A stretch of 6,383 nucleotides of DNA. Source: an uncultured Bacteroidales bacterium (GTDB lineage: Bacteria > Bacteroidota > Bacteroidia > Bacteroidales > UBA932). The DNA lies in the NCBI GenBank assembly GCA_946545765.1, contig CAMNNS010000088.1, positions 1 through 6,383 on the forward strand, read 5' to 3'. Within the stretch, counting starts at the first letter, position 1; each line of letters starts with the position of its first letter. Below are positions 1 through 6,383 of this stretch, one piece after another. The notes below the pieces were generated by a model. The model ran no database searches. It was not told the origin of the DNA and saw only the letters and a program-made list of their open reading frames with translations. A program made the position numbers and the translations under genes.

Positions 1-2381
1 ATGAAATTATAGGTATTCCTGCAAGAGGATTAAAAAGACCTTTGTACAGCCTATCAAATATATCTGTAGCTATCAACTATTTAAAATGTAGAAGAAAGGC
101 AAAAAGAATAATAAAAGAGTTTAAACCTAATCTAATTGTGGGTGTAGGTGGATATGCAAGTGCTTCTATTGTTGGGGCGGCAGCTTCTTTAAAAATTCCA
201 GTTGTACTTCAGGAACAAAATTCATTTGCTGGGATTGTTAATAGAAAAAATGGGAGCAAAGCTGATAAAATCTGTGTAGCATACGACCAAATGGAGAGGT
301 TTTTCCCTAAAGAAAAAATAATCCTAACTGGTAATCCTATTAGGAAAGAGATTGTAAAATGTACATCGCAAATGAGAGAAGAAGGGATAAGATTATACAA
401 TTTAGATAGCAACAAAAGAACAGTTTTTATTGTAGGGGGGAGTTTGGGTTGTAAAACTCTAAATGAATCTGTTAAAAAGATAATTATAGAGGATAAAATT
501 GCTAATTTTCAAGTGATATGGCAATGTGGCAAAGCCTATAAAAAAGAGATAGATACATTTTTAAAAGAGCACAAAAATAATAATATCTACTGCACAGATT
601 TTATCGAAAGGATAGATTTGGCTTATGCGGCTGCAGATATAGTTGTTAGTAGAGCTGGGGCAGGTACTATTTCTGAACTTTGTGTTGCAGGAAAAGCTAC
701 AATTTTTATCCCATCACCAAATGTTGCCGAAGACCATCAGACGCATAATGCTATGGCATTAGTTAATAAAAATGCTGCCGAGATAGTTCGCGATTCTGAT
801 GCAAAAGAAGAGTTAATTATAAAGATAGAGCAACTTCTTAATAATACACAAAGGATAAAAGAGTTAGAAGAAAACATTCAAAAATTAGCTAAACCAAAAG
901 CGAGAGAGGAGATTGCTAAAATTTGTATTGAGTCGTCTAACTTTAAAAATGAGATAGATAAGAGATTTAAAAATGTATATTTCATAGGGATTGGCGGTAT
1001 TGGAATGAGTGCTATAGCACGGTATTATAATAATAAGGGATATAAAGTAAGCGGATATGACAAGACACCTTCTGAGCTTACTAAAGAACTTGAGACTGAA
1101 GGGATTAAAATACATTATGAAGATGACATAACAAAAGTACCTCTAAATGTTAAAGAGACTCTTGTAATTTACACCCCTGCAATACCAACAGATTTAAAGG
1201 AACTTGTAAAGGTTAATAATGAAGGATACACTATTGTAAAAAGAAGTAAGGCACTTGGAATTATTGCAAAAGATAATAAATGTATAGCAGTTAGTGGTAG
1301 TCATGGGAAAACAACTACAAGCACCTTATTATCTCATATATACACTAATAGCGGTATTGGTTGTAATGCCTTTTTAGGGGGAATATCTAAAAATTATGAT
1401 TCAAATTTAATAACATCAAACAATAATATTTTAATTGCAGAAGCAGATGAATTTGATAGATCGTTCCACCAGCTATTCCCTCATATTGCAATTATAACTG
1501 CAACAGATCCAGATCATTTAGATATATATGGTACTGTAGAAAATATGAGAGAAGCTTTTGCAAAATTTGCCTCTCAAGTAGATAGTGATGGATATATCCT
1601 TATAAAAAGTGGTACCGAGATTAAAAAGAGTGATATAAAAGCTAAAATTTTATACTACTCATATAATAAGGAGAATGAAAAGGGAGGGGAAGAGAGCAAT
1701 TTTTGGGCTTCTGATATTAAGCCTGTTATCAAAGATAACAAAGAGAGTGGTCTATTTAGTTTTACACTCAATTATCCTAAAGATATAATTGGTGGAGAGG
1801 GAAGAATTGAGGGGTGCATACTTGGAATACCGGGGTGGTTAAATATAGAGAATGCGGTTGCAGCGAGTGGTGCAGCACTATTAGATGGTGTTAAACCAGA
1901 GATGGTTAAAGAAGCACTTAAAAACTTTATGGGAGTTAAAAGAAGGATGGATATTCATATAAATAATCATAATTGTCTATACATCGATGATTATGCACAT
2001 CATCCAAAAGAGATACTCTCTACAATCACTTCTATAAAAGAATCATTCCCTAATAGAAAATTAACAGGGGTATTTCAACCCCATTTATATACCAGAACAA
2101 GAGATTTTGCAGCCGAATTTGCACAAAGTTTAAGTAAAGTTGATTCTCTTATTCTCCTTGACATTTACCCGGCAAGGGAGAACCCTATTGCCGGAGTTAC
2201 ATCAAAGATAATACTTGACCAAGTGGAGATAAAAGATAAAATACTAATTAGTAAAGAGGAGTTGCTAAATGAGATAAAAAACAGAAAGGATAATAAGAGT
2301 TTAGATATACTAATAACTTTTGGGGCTGGAGATATAGATAGATATATAAAACCTATAACCGAGATACTTACAAATGGGTAA
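1..2381 (+). CDS. murG-murC: MurG-MurC fusion protein (5'-partial): lipid II GlcNAc transferase joined to UDP-MurNAc--L-alanine ligase
   Basis: One uninterrupted frame (first full codon at 3) carries two cytoplasmic peptidoglycan enzymes. The MurG part (to about 945) transfers GlcNAc from UDP-GlcNAc to lipid I. Visible motifs are VGVGGYAS (138-161), QEQN (210-221), GGSLG (435-449), SRAGAGT (648-668) and the donor-site stretch SPNVAEDHQ (714-740). The N-terminal GGTGGH loop, about 50 residues, lies outside the window. The MurC part (972-2378, about 469 residues, normal length) ligates L-Ala to UDP-MurNAc using ATP. It shows the Rossmann loop GIGGIGMS (987-1010), P-loop GSHGKTT (1296-1316), EADE (1440-1451), DPDHLD (1506-1523), DDYAHHP (1986-2006) and QPHLYTRTRDF (2076-2108). 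Both parts look catalytically intact. The TTG at 42 and the ATG at 1 are not real starts: the frame is open to the edge and the residues before 42 (IPARGLKRP) fit MurG. The stop overlaps ftsQ. Family assignments are very secure; that the protein stays fused in the cell is inference. Confidence 0.95.
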   Translation, partial: EIIGIPARGLKRPLYSLSNISVAINYLKCRRKAKRIIKEFKPNLIVGVGGYASASIVGAAASLKIPVVLQEQNSFAGIVNRKNGSKADKICVAYDQMERFFPKEKIILTGNPIRKEIVKCTSQMREEGIRLYNLDSNKRTVFIVGGSLGCKTLNESVKKIIIEDKIANFQVIWQCGKAYKKEIDTFLKEHKNNNIYCTDFIERIDLAYAAADIVVSRAGAGTISELCVAGKATIFIPSPNVAEDHQTHNAMALVNKNAAEIVRDSDAKEELIIKIEQLLNNTQRIKELEENIQKLAKPKAREEIAKICIESSNFKNEIDKRFKNVYFIGIGGIGMSAIARYYNNKGYKVSGYDKTPSELTKELETEGIKIHYEDDITKVPLNVKETLVIYTPAIPTDLKELVKVNNEGYTIVKRSKALGIIAKDNKCIAVSGSHGKTTTSTLLSHIYTNSGIGCNAFLGGISKNYDSNLITSNNNILIAEADEFDRSFHQLFPHIAIITATDPDHLDIYGTVENMREAFAKFASQVDSDGYILIKSGTEIKKSDIKAKILYYSYNKENEKGGEESNFWASDIKPVIKDNKESGLFSFTLNYPKDIIGGEGRIEGCILGIPGWLNIENAVAASGAALLDGVKPEMVKEALKNFMGVKRRMDIHINNHNCLYIDDYAHHPKEILSTITSIKESFPNRKLTGVFQPHLYTRTRDFAAEFAQSLSKVDSLILLDIYPARENPIAGVTSKIILDQVEIKDKILISKEELLNEIKNRKDNKSLDILITFGAGDIDRYIKPITEILTNG
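912..971 (+). other. MurG/MurC junction and short linker
   Basis: This stretch joins the last MurG helix (after the AKPKAREEI segment) to the first MurC beta strand (NVYFIGIGG). It encodes about 20 residues rich in charged side chains, with no proline/glycine-rich spacer. Reading in frame, there is no ATG, GTG or TTG codon between the ATG at 753, deep inside MurG, and the ATG at 1005, which is already inside the MurC glycine loop. A purine-rich AGGAG at 907-911 precedes in-frame ATT codons at 912, 921 and 927, so a rare ATT start for a separate MurC cannot be strictly excluded, but it would be unusual. The domain boundary is set by family alignment from memory and may be off by several residues. 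Confidence 0.7.
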
Positions 2382-3171
2382 TATTTGGAAGAAAATATTG
2401 ATTATAGCACTCTATGTTGTTCTTACTGCATCTGTGGTAGGATATTTCTATGGGGCAGAATTGGTTACAAGGGAGGGGAGAAAGAGAGAAATTTGCAAAG
2501 AGGTAAAAATTACACTTTTAGATAGTGCTTTAAATAGATTTGTAACAAAACAGGAGATAATAGATATTATAAACAGATTCAAAGGAGAAACTGTAGGGAA
2601 ACATATAGATAGCATAGATCTTAAAAATTTAGAAATATTACTCAATAAAAGAAGTGTTGTAAAAGAGAGTCAGATATATATTACAAGAGACGGATGTATG
2701 AATGTAGAGATAAAACAGCGTAAGCCAATTATAAGGATTCAGACAAACTCAGGGGGATATTATATTGATGAAACTGCATTCATATTTCCACTTATTGAGA
2801 ACTACTCGTCTTATGTCCCTATTGTAACGGGCGATTTGCCTATAGATATAAAAAATGACGAAATAGTAGGAAGAGATAGTATAGAGTGGATAAACAAGAT
2901 TTTCAACTTAGGAAAATTCTTGGAAAAGAACCATTTTTGGAATGCTCAAATAGAGCAAATTAACTTTAATACCAAAAGTTCTATTGAGTTATATACCAGA
3001 GTTGGCGGACAAAAAATAATTTTTGGAGATATAAAAGATTTAGAGGAGAAGTTTGCTAAATTGTATGCATTTTATAACAACATTATTCCTCAATTTGGTT
3101 GGAATAGATATGAAACAATAGATATAAGTTTTAAGAATCAAATAGTTTGTAAAAAAAATAAAAACAAATAA
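2374..3171 (+). CDS. ftsQ: Cell division protein FtsQ
   Basis: This is a 265-residue bitopic membrane protein of the divisome, which in characterised bacteria links cytoplasmic ring proteins to the periplasmic septal synthesis machinery through FtsB/FtsL. A short N-terminal stretch (MGNIWKK) is followed by one hydrophobic segment at about residues 8-27. The rest would be periplasmic: a POTRA-like region at about 43-115 (including the FVTKQEIIDII and VVKESQIYI segments), then the beta domain with KQRKPIIRIQ at 114-123 and GYYIDE at 128-133. The end, YETIDISFKNQIVCKK, resembles Bacteroidota FtsQ proteins. The ATG start overlaps the murC stop by 8 bp, which suggests translational coupling, and its position directly upstream of ftsA fits. 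Sequence conservation in FtsQ is low, so the call rests on topology, the C-terminal resemblance and gene order together. No truncation is apparent. Confidence 0.9.
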   Translation: MGNIWKKILIIALYVVLTASVVGYFYGAELVTREGRKREICKEVKITLLDSALNRFVTKQEIIDIINRFKGETVGKHIDSIDLKNLEILLNKRSVVKESQIYITRDGCMNVEIKQRKPIIRIQTNSGGYYIDETAFIFPLIENYSSYVPIVTGDLPIDIKNDEIVGRDSIEWINKIFNLGKFLEKNHFWNAQIEQINFNTKSSIELYTRVGGQKIIFGDIKDLEEKFAKLYAFYNNIIPQFGWNRYETIDISFKNQIVCKKNKNK

Positions 3172-3184
3172 ATATTGCTTGAAT

Positions 3185-4564
3185 ATGAAAAACCTAATTG
3201 CAGCCATAGACCTTGGAACAACAAAAGTTGTTGCTACTATTGGAGAAAAAACAAAAAATGGGGTTAAAATTATAGCGTACAGCCAAACCCCATCAAGAGG
3301 GATTATAAGAGGTCGTGTAGAGAATCCTAAACTTGCGGCTCAAGCTATTTCAACAGTTATAAAAAATATAGAGAGAGAGCATGGATTGACTATTAAAAAA
3401 GCATTTATCGGGATAGCAGGGCAAGACATAGAGTGTATCTCTCCCGAACCATTTCAAAGGTCACGCTCAAATCAAAATACATATGTAACAGAGGAAGAGG
3501 TAGATGATATAACAAGAGAGATGTACAACTACTCTCTAAAAGATGGATATAAAGTTATAGATGCAATTCCTCAGAGTTTTAATGTAGATAACTATATGAG
3601 TACTGCAAACCCTGTGGGGATGATGGGGAAAAATATTTTATCGCGATACAAACTAATAATAGGAAGAGAGAATTCTATTAACCTAATAAATAGTTCGCTA
3701 CAACTTGCTAATGTTCAAATGATAAATACTATCCTTGAACCTGTAGCCTCTTCCGTTTCTGTTCTCACCGATGATGAAATGAACTCTGGCGTAACGCTTG
3801 TTGATATAGGTGGTGGTACAACAGATGTAATTGTAATTCAAGGCAATATAATTAGATATGCAGGTATTATACCTTTTGGCAGTAATACTATAACAGAGGA
3901 TATTTCGCGGGGCTGCAAAATAGCTGTTAAACAAGCTGAGACTATAAAGAAAAAATATGGAAGTTGCTTCAGCGATTATGCTGAGTCTAACCAAACTATT
4001 TATCTTAAAGGTTTTGGGGGGAGCAAAGATGTTATAATACAGATGAAAGTGCTCGCAAAAATTATTCAAGCAAGAATGGAGGAAATTTTAGATGCAGTTA
4101 GCTGGCACATAGAACAATCTGGTTTTAGAAAAACACTAATTGGTGGGGTCGTTTTTACCGGTGGCGGTTCACAAATTATGAATCTGACAAACCTTGCTAA
4201 CTTTGTAATAGGAATGGACGGAAGGGTAAGCCAACCTTCAAGTTATACTATAGATGAAGAGTCTGTAGAAGAGGCAAAGACATCATCAGCTGCAACAGCA
4301 GTAGGACTTGTAATTCAAGGATTTAAAATGTCAGAATACCGTAAAATTGCGGAAGATTCTGTTGTTGAATATCGTGAAGAAAACGAGTATGTTGATAATG
4401 AATTAGAATTTGCTAATGTAGAACACAGTAGAGTAAATAGTGCTAAGAAAAACAGTACTGCAGGGAGAAATAAAGGTTGGAGATCGTTTAAGGTTGGAAA
4501 TGTTATATCAAAGATTAAGGACGAACTTGAGATATTTAACACTACAGATGTAGACGAAGCATAA
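3185..4564 (+). CDS. ftsA: Cell division protein FtsA, actin-like membrane tether of FtsZ
   Basis: The protein has 459 residues from the chosen ATG. FtsA is an actin-fold ATPase that polymerises under the inner membrane and anchors FtsZ. The phosphate-1 loop AIDLGTTK is at residues 7-14, a 1C-type subdomain at about 83-160, phosphate-2 VDIGGGTTD at 206-214 and the adenosine motif VVFTGGGSQI at 322-331. After a polar, probably disordered stretch (about 385-430), the C-terminus has a candidate amphipathic membrane-targeting helix at about 434-451 (hydrophobic V, I, I, L, I, F alternating with K, D, E), followed by an acidic tail. A TTG two codons earlier (3179) would add only Met-Asn; the ATG at 3185 is preferred because it puts the first beta strand at the usual distance from the N-terminus. 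The gap to the ftsQ stop is 13 bp with no clear Shine-Dalgarno site. Nothing appears missing. Confidence 0.96.
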   Translation: MKNLIAAIDLGTTKVVATIGEKTKNGVKIIAYSQTPSRGIIRGRVENPKLAAQAISTVIKNIEREHGLTIKKAFIGIAGQDIECISPEPFQRSRSNQNTYVTEEEVDDITREMYNYSLKDGYKVIDAIPQSFNVDNYMSTANPVGMMGKNILSRYKLIIGRENSINLINSSLQLANVQMINTILEPVASSVSVLTDDEMNSGVTLVDIGGGTTDVIVIQGNIIRYAGIIPFGSNTITEDISRGCKIAVKQAETIKKKYGSCFSDYAESNQTIYLKGFGGSKDVIIQMKVLAKIIQARMEEILDAVSWHIEQSGFRKTLIGGVVFTGGGSQIMNLTNLANFVIGMDGRVSQPSSYTIDEESVEEAKTSSAATAVGLVIQGFKMSEYRKIAEDSVVEYREENEYVDNELEFANVEHSRVNSAKKNSTAGRNKGWRSFKVGNVISKIKDELEIFNTTDVDEA

Positions 4565-4576
4565 ACTTAGAAATAA

Positions 4577-4603
4577 TTTTATATAAATGCTATTTATATG
4601 AGA
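4577..4603 (+). promoter_or_regulatory. Inverted repeat overlapping the ftsZ start codon (possible translation-controlling hairpin)
   Basis: In the ftsA-ftsZ gap, ATATAAAT (4581-4588) and its exact reverse complement ATTTATAT (4592-4599) are separated by the triplet GCT. As RNA the stem can extend outward by four more pairs (4580 U-G 4600, 4579 U-A 4601, 4578 U-G 4602, 4577 U-A 4603), giving 12 pairs and a 3-base loop. The ftsZ AUG (4598-4600) lies in the 3' arm. The stem has no G-C pairs, so it would be weak and temperature-sensitive. The repeat is directly visible; any regulatory role is inference, and chance palindromes are common in AT-rich gaps. It lacks a GC stem and U-tract, so it is not a typical terminator. 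Confidence 0.35.
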
Positions 4604-5980
4604 GATAATTATATATATGACACAGATTTTCCTTTAGATGACAACGAGTTACATGACTACTCTAACCTATCTGTTGGTAGTAAAGAATCTCATATTAAAG
4701 TGATAGGAGTAGGTGGTGGAGGGGGGAATGTTGTTGCTGAAATTCTAAAAAAGAGGCTAAAGGATGTAGATCTGCTTATTTGCAACACAGATGCTCAAGC
4801 TCTAAAAGATAACCCGATAAATGGAAAAGTGATGTTGGGCAAAAAAGGGTTAGGAGCTGGTTTAGATCCTATGGCAGGTAAAAAGGCAGCAGAAGAATCT
4901 ATAGAGGCAATTAAAAAAGAGTTAGAAGGGGTTAGTGAACTGATATTTATCGCGACTTGTTTGGGAGGTGGTACAGGTACAGGTGCTGCCCCTGTTATAG
5001 CAAAGGTTGCAAAAGAACTTGGAAAGCTTGTTATAGCGGTTGTTACAATCCCTTTTAGAGATGAAGGAAAAGAGTTTATGGATAGAGCTATCTCTGGTTT
5101 AAAAGAGATAAGGAAAGTGGTAGATAGTACTATTGTAATAGATAATCAAAAACTTTACGACCCTTACGGCAATATGTCTGCTCACGAAGCATTTTCTAAA
5201 GTAAATGAGGTGCTTGTTACGGCTGTTCAAGGAATATCGGAGATTGTAACCACATCGGGAAAAATAAATATGGATATGAACGATGTAAGAAAGGTTCTAT
5301 CCAATAGTGGTACTGCCGCAATGGGTATAGGAGAAGCAACATTTGAAGAAGGGATAGCTCAAGCTGTAGAGAATGCTCTCTCATCACCACTATTAAACGA
5401 CTGCAATTTTGAATCTACAAAAGGGGCTCTATTATGTATAGCTTGTGATGATAGAAAACTTCCATTAGCAGCTATAAATCAGGCTTCTGAAATACTGCAA
5501 AAACACACTGGTAATCCTAAAAATTTTAAAAGAGGATTATATACAGGTGCCTCGTATGGAGACAAGATATATATTACAGTCGTTATCGCAGGTTTTGAAC
5601 TTCAAAATTTACCAATCAGAAGTAGCGATTTAGATAATCCAATAATAGATGAAAATGGTAATGAAGATAATGGTCCAATTCCAGATAAGCCAGATGATCA
5701 GACCATTAAGATGACAGATGTTACAAACCCTCTTACTGGTGAAAAATTAAATAACCAAAACTATACAAAAAGGAAGATTGGAGAGAAACCTACTCTCATT
5801 GTTGATAATGATGAGGATATTCAGATATTTGAAACTGAGCCTGCATTTATAAGAAAAGAGAGAATAAGAAAAGAGAAAATGAATCTATCTAATCAGAGTG
5901 AAATTCAAACAATTAAACAGATAGATAATCAAAACTTCTTCTCTACAGAAAATACATATTTACATAAAACACAAGACTAA
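4598..5980 (+). CDS. ftsZ: Cell division GTPase FtsZ (divergent nucleotide pocket)
   Basis: This 460-residue tubulin homologue would form the cytokinetic ring. A polar N-terminal extension (1-32) precedes the first strand and glycine loop [10 protein letters not shown] (35-44). The signature GGGTGTG is at 123-129, and the T7 catalytic loop NMDMND (224-229) keeps the two Asp residues matching E. coli D209 and D212. The C-terminal globular subdomain ends near 335. A variable acidic linker (about 340-408) leads to EPAFIRK (414-420), which resembles the conserved C-terminal peptide that binds FtsA. About 40 further residues end in NTYLHKTQD, reminiscent of the end of other Bacteroidota FtsZ proteins. 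Oddities: the usual FEGKKR is DEGKEF (155-160), the guanine-contacting Asp appears as Glu204, and the residues before GGGTGTG read TCL instead of AGM. The ATG at 4598 is the only plausible start; the next in-frame ATG is near residue 79. No Shine-Dalgarno site is evident. Confidence 0.97.
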   Translation: MRDNYIYDTDFPLDDNELHDYSNLSVGSKESHIKVIGVGGGGGNVVAEILKKRLKDVDLLICNTDAQALKDNPINGKVMLGKKGLGAGLDPMAGKKAAEESIEAIKKELEGVSELIFIATCLGGGTGTGAAPVIAKVAKELGKLVIAVVTIPFRDEGKEFMDRAISGLKEIRKVVDSTIVIDNQKLYDPYGNMSAHEAFSKVNEVLVTAVQGISEIVTTSGKINMDMNDVRKVLSNSGTAAMGIGEATFEEGIAQAVENALSSPLLNDCNFESTKGALLCIACDDRKLPLAAINQASEILQKHTGNPKNFKRGLYTGASYGDKIYITVVIAGFELQNLPIRSSDLDNPIIDENGNEDNGPIPDKPDDQTIKMTDVTNPLTGEKLNNQNYTKRKIGEKPTLIVDNDEDIQIFETEPAFIRKERIRKEKMNLSNQSEIQTIKQIDNQNFFSTENTYLHKTQD

Positions 5981-5981
5981 A

Positions 5982-6383
5982 ATGGAGAAAAAAGCAACAA
6001 GAGTAAGATTTGCACCGAGCCCTACTGGGCCACTTCACATGGGTGGAGTAAGGACCGCTTTGTACAATTACTTGTATGCAAAACAAAGGGGGGGAGTCTT
6101 TGTAATTAGAATAGAAGATACAGATTCTCAAAGATTTGTCAAAGGGGCAGAGGAGTATATAATTGAGGCACTTAGATGGTGTGGCATTACACCCGACGAA
6201 GGGTTAGACGAAAATGGAAAAATTGCCGAGACAAAAAGTAACAAATCTCCATTTGCACCCTACAGACAAAGTCAAAGAAAAGATATTTATAAAAAATATG
6301 CACAAGAACTTGTTAATAAAGGATTTGCATACTACGCTTTTGATACTGCAGAGGAATTAGATGCAGAAAGAAAAAAGGCAGAA
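5982..6383 (+). CDS. gltX: Glutamyl-tRNA synthetase, N-terminal part (3'-partial)
   Basis: This is the first 134 residues of a class I aminoacyl-tRNA synthetase that charges tRNA-Glu with glutamate in the cytoplasm; the gene runs off the right edge. The start reads [16 protein letters not shown], with the HIGH-type signature as HMGG at residues 19-22. RIEDTD follows at 43-48, and YRQSQR (94-99) corresponds to the usual YRQSER. The KMSKS loop and anticodon-binding domain lie outside the window. Between DEG (72-74) and YRQS there are 19 residues, about ten more than I recall for typical family members. The ATG sits 1 bp after the ftsZ stop within TAAAATG, so it is probably co-transcribed and perhaps translationally coupled. 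The 134 codons present are uninterrupted. GlnRS or a tRNA-modifying paralogue is unlikely given the start motif and the YRQS region. Confidence 0.96.
   Translation, partial: MEKKATRVRFAPSPTGPLHMGGVRTALYNYLYAKQRGGVFVIRIEDTDSQRFVKGAEEYIIEALRWCGITPDEGLDENGKIAETKSNKSPFAPYRQSQRKDIYKKYAQELVNKGFAYYAFDTAEELDAERKKAE

Noticed and set aside
1..12. ATG at position 1 as a gene start
   Set aside because: It reads ATG-AAA-TTA-TAG and stops at once; the real murG frame starts upstream of the window and is offset by two bases.
42..44. TTG at 42 as the murG start
   Set aside because: The frame is open to the left edge, and the upstream residues EIIGIPARGLKRP continue MurG homology, so the gene is simply cut by the window.
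613..620. TAnnTTTG matches to the Bacteroidota -7 promoter element (613-620, 2535-2542, 4198-4205)
   Set aside because: All lie inside genes, I found no TTTG box at the expected distance upstream, and matches of this kind are expected by chance in AT-rich DNA.
912..929. Separate MurC starting at an ATT codon after AGGAG
   Set aside because: ATT starts are very rare, the frame is continuous with MurG, and Shine-Dalgarno use is weak in this phylum; kept only as an alternative to the fusion.
3145..3172. A-rich end of ftsQ with TTTGT/ACAAA arms as a terminator
   Set aside because: The stem is only five AT-rich pairs around a long A-rich loop with no following T-tract, and ftsA starts immediately after.
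3698..4069. 123-codon open frame on the minus strand inside ftsA
   Set aside because: It lies wholly opposite a strongly supported FtsA coding region, has a low-complexity Tyr/Asn/Ile composition and shows no recognisable motif; it is a shadow of ftsA. The shorter minus-strand frames elsewhere are rejected for the same reason.

Overview
The window is a compact, entirely plus-strand piece of a division and cell wall (dcw) cluster. Its order is murG-murC (one fused reading frame, left end cut off), ftsQ, ftsA, ftsZ and the start of gltX. The DNA is AT-rich, roughly one third G+C by eye. Spacing is tight: murC/ftsQ overlap by 8 bp, ftsQ-ftsA are 13 bp apart, ftsA-ftsZ 33 bp apart and ftsZ-gltX 1 bp apart. 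No stretch without a gene exceeds about 35 bp. I see no mobile element, CRISPR array, tRNA or rRNA.

The organism is most likely a low-GC member of the Bacteroidota, probably Bacteroidales-like. The MurC segments around EADEFDRSF, DPDHLDIYG and QPHLYTRTRDF match the style I know from that phylum. So do the FtsQ end (IDISFKNQIVCKK), the FtsZ tail (EPAFIRK followed by a terminal NTYLH...D motif) and the general lack of strong Shine-Dalgarno sites. A narrower placement is not possible from this sequence alone.

Region by region: positions 1-2381 encode most of MurG (lipid II-forming GlcNAc transferase) running straight into a complete MurC (UDP-MurNAc:L-alanine ligase). There is no stop and no ATG/GTG/TTG codon in frame at the junction. 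Positions 2374-3171 encode FtsQ, a single-pass periplasmic divisome protein. Positions 3185-4564 encode FtsA, the actin-like membrane anchor of FtsZ. Positions 4598-5980 encode FtsZ, the tubulin-like ring GTPase, with several substitutions in its nucleotide pocket. Positions 5982-6383 begin glutamyl-tRNA synthetase, cut by the right edge.

Together these genes couple peptidoglycan precursor supply (first amino-acid ligation and last cytoplasmic glycosyl transfer in one chain) with assembly of the division ring. The points most worth a second look are the MurG-MurC fusion, the altered FtsZ GTP pocket and a perfect inverted repeat that would bury the ftsZ start codon in an RNA hairpin. I did not find a wholly new system; the window is a core gene cluster with unusual details.
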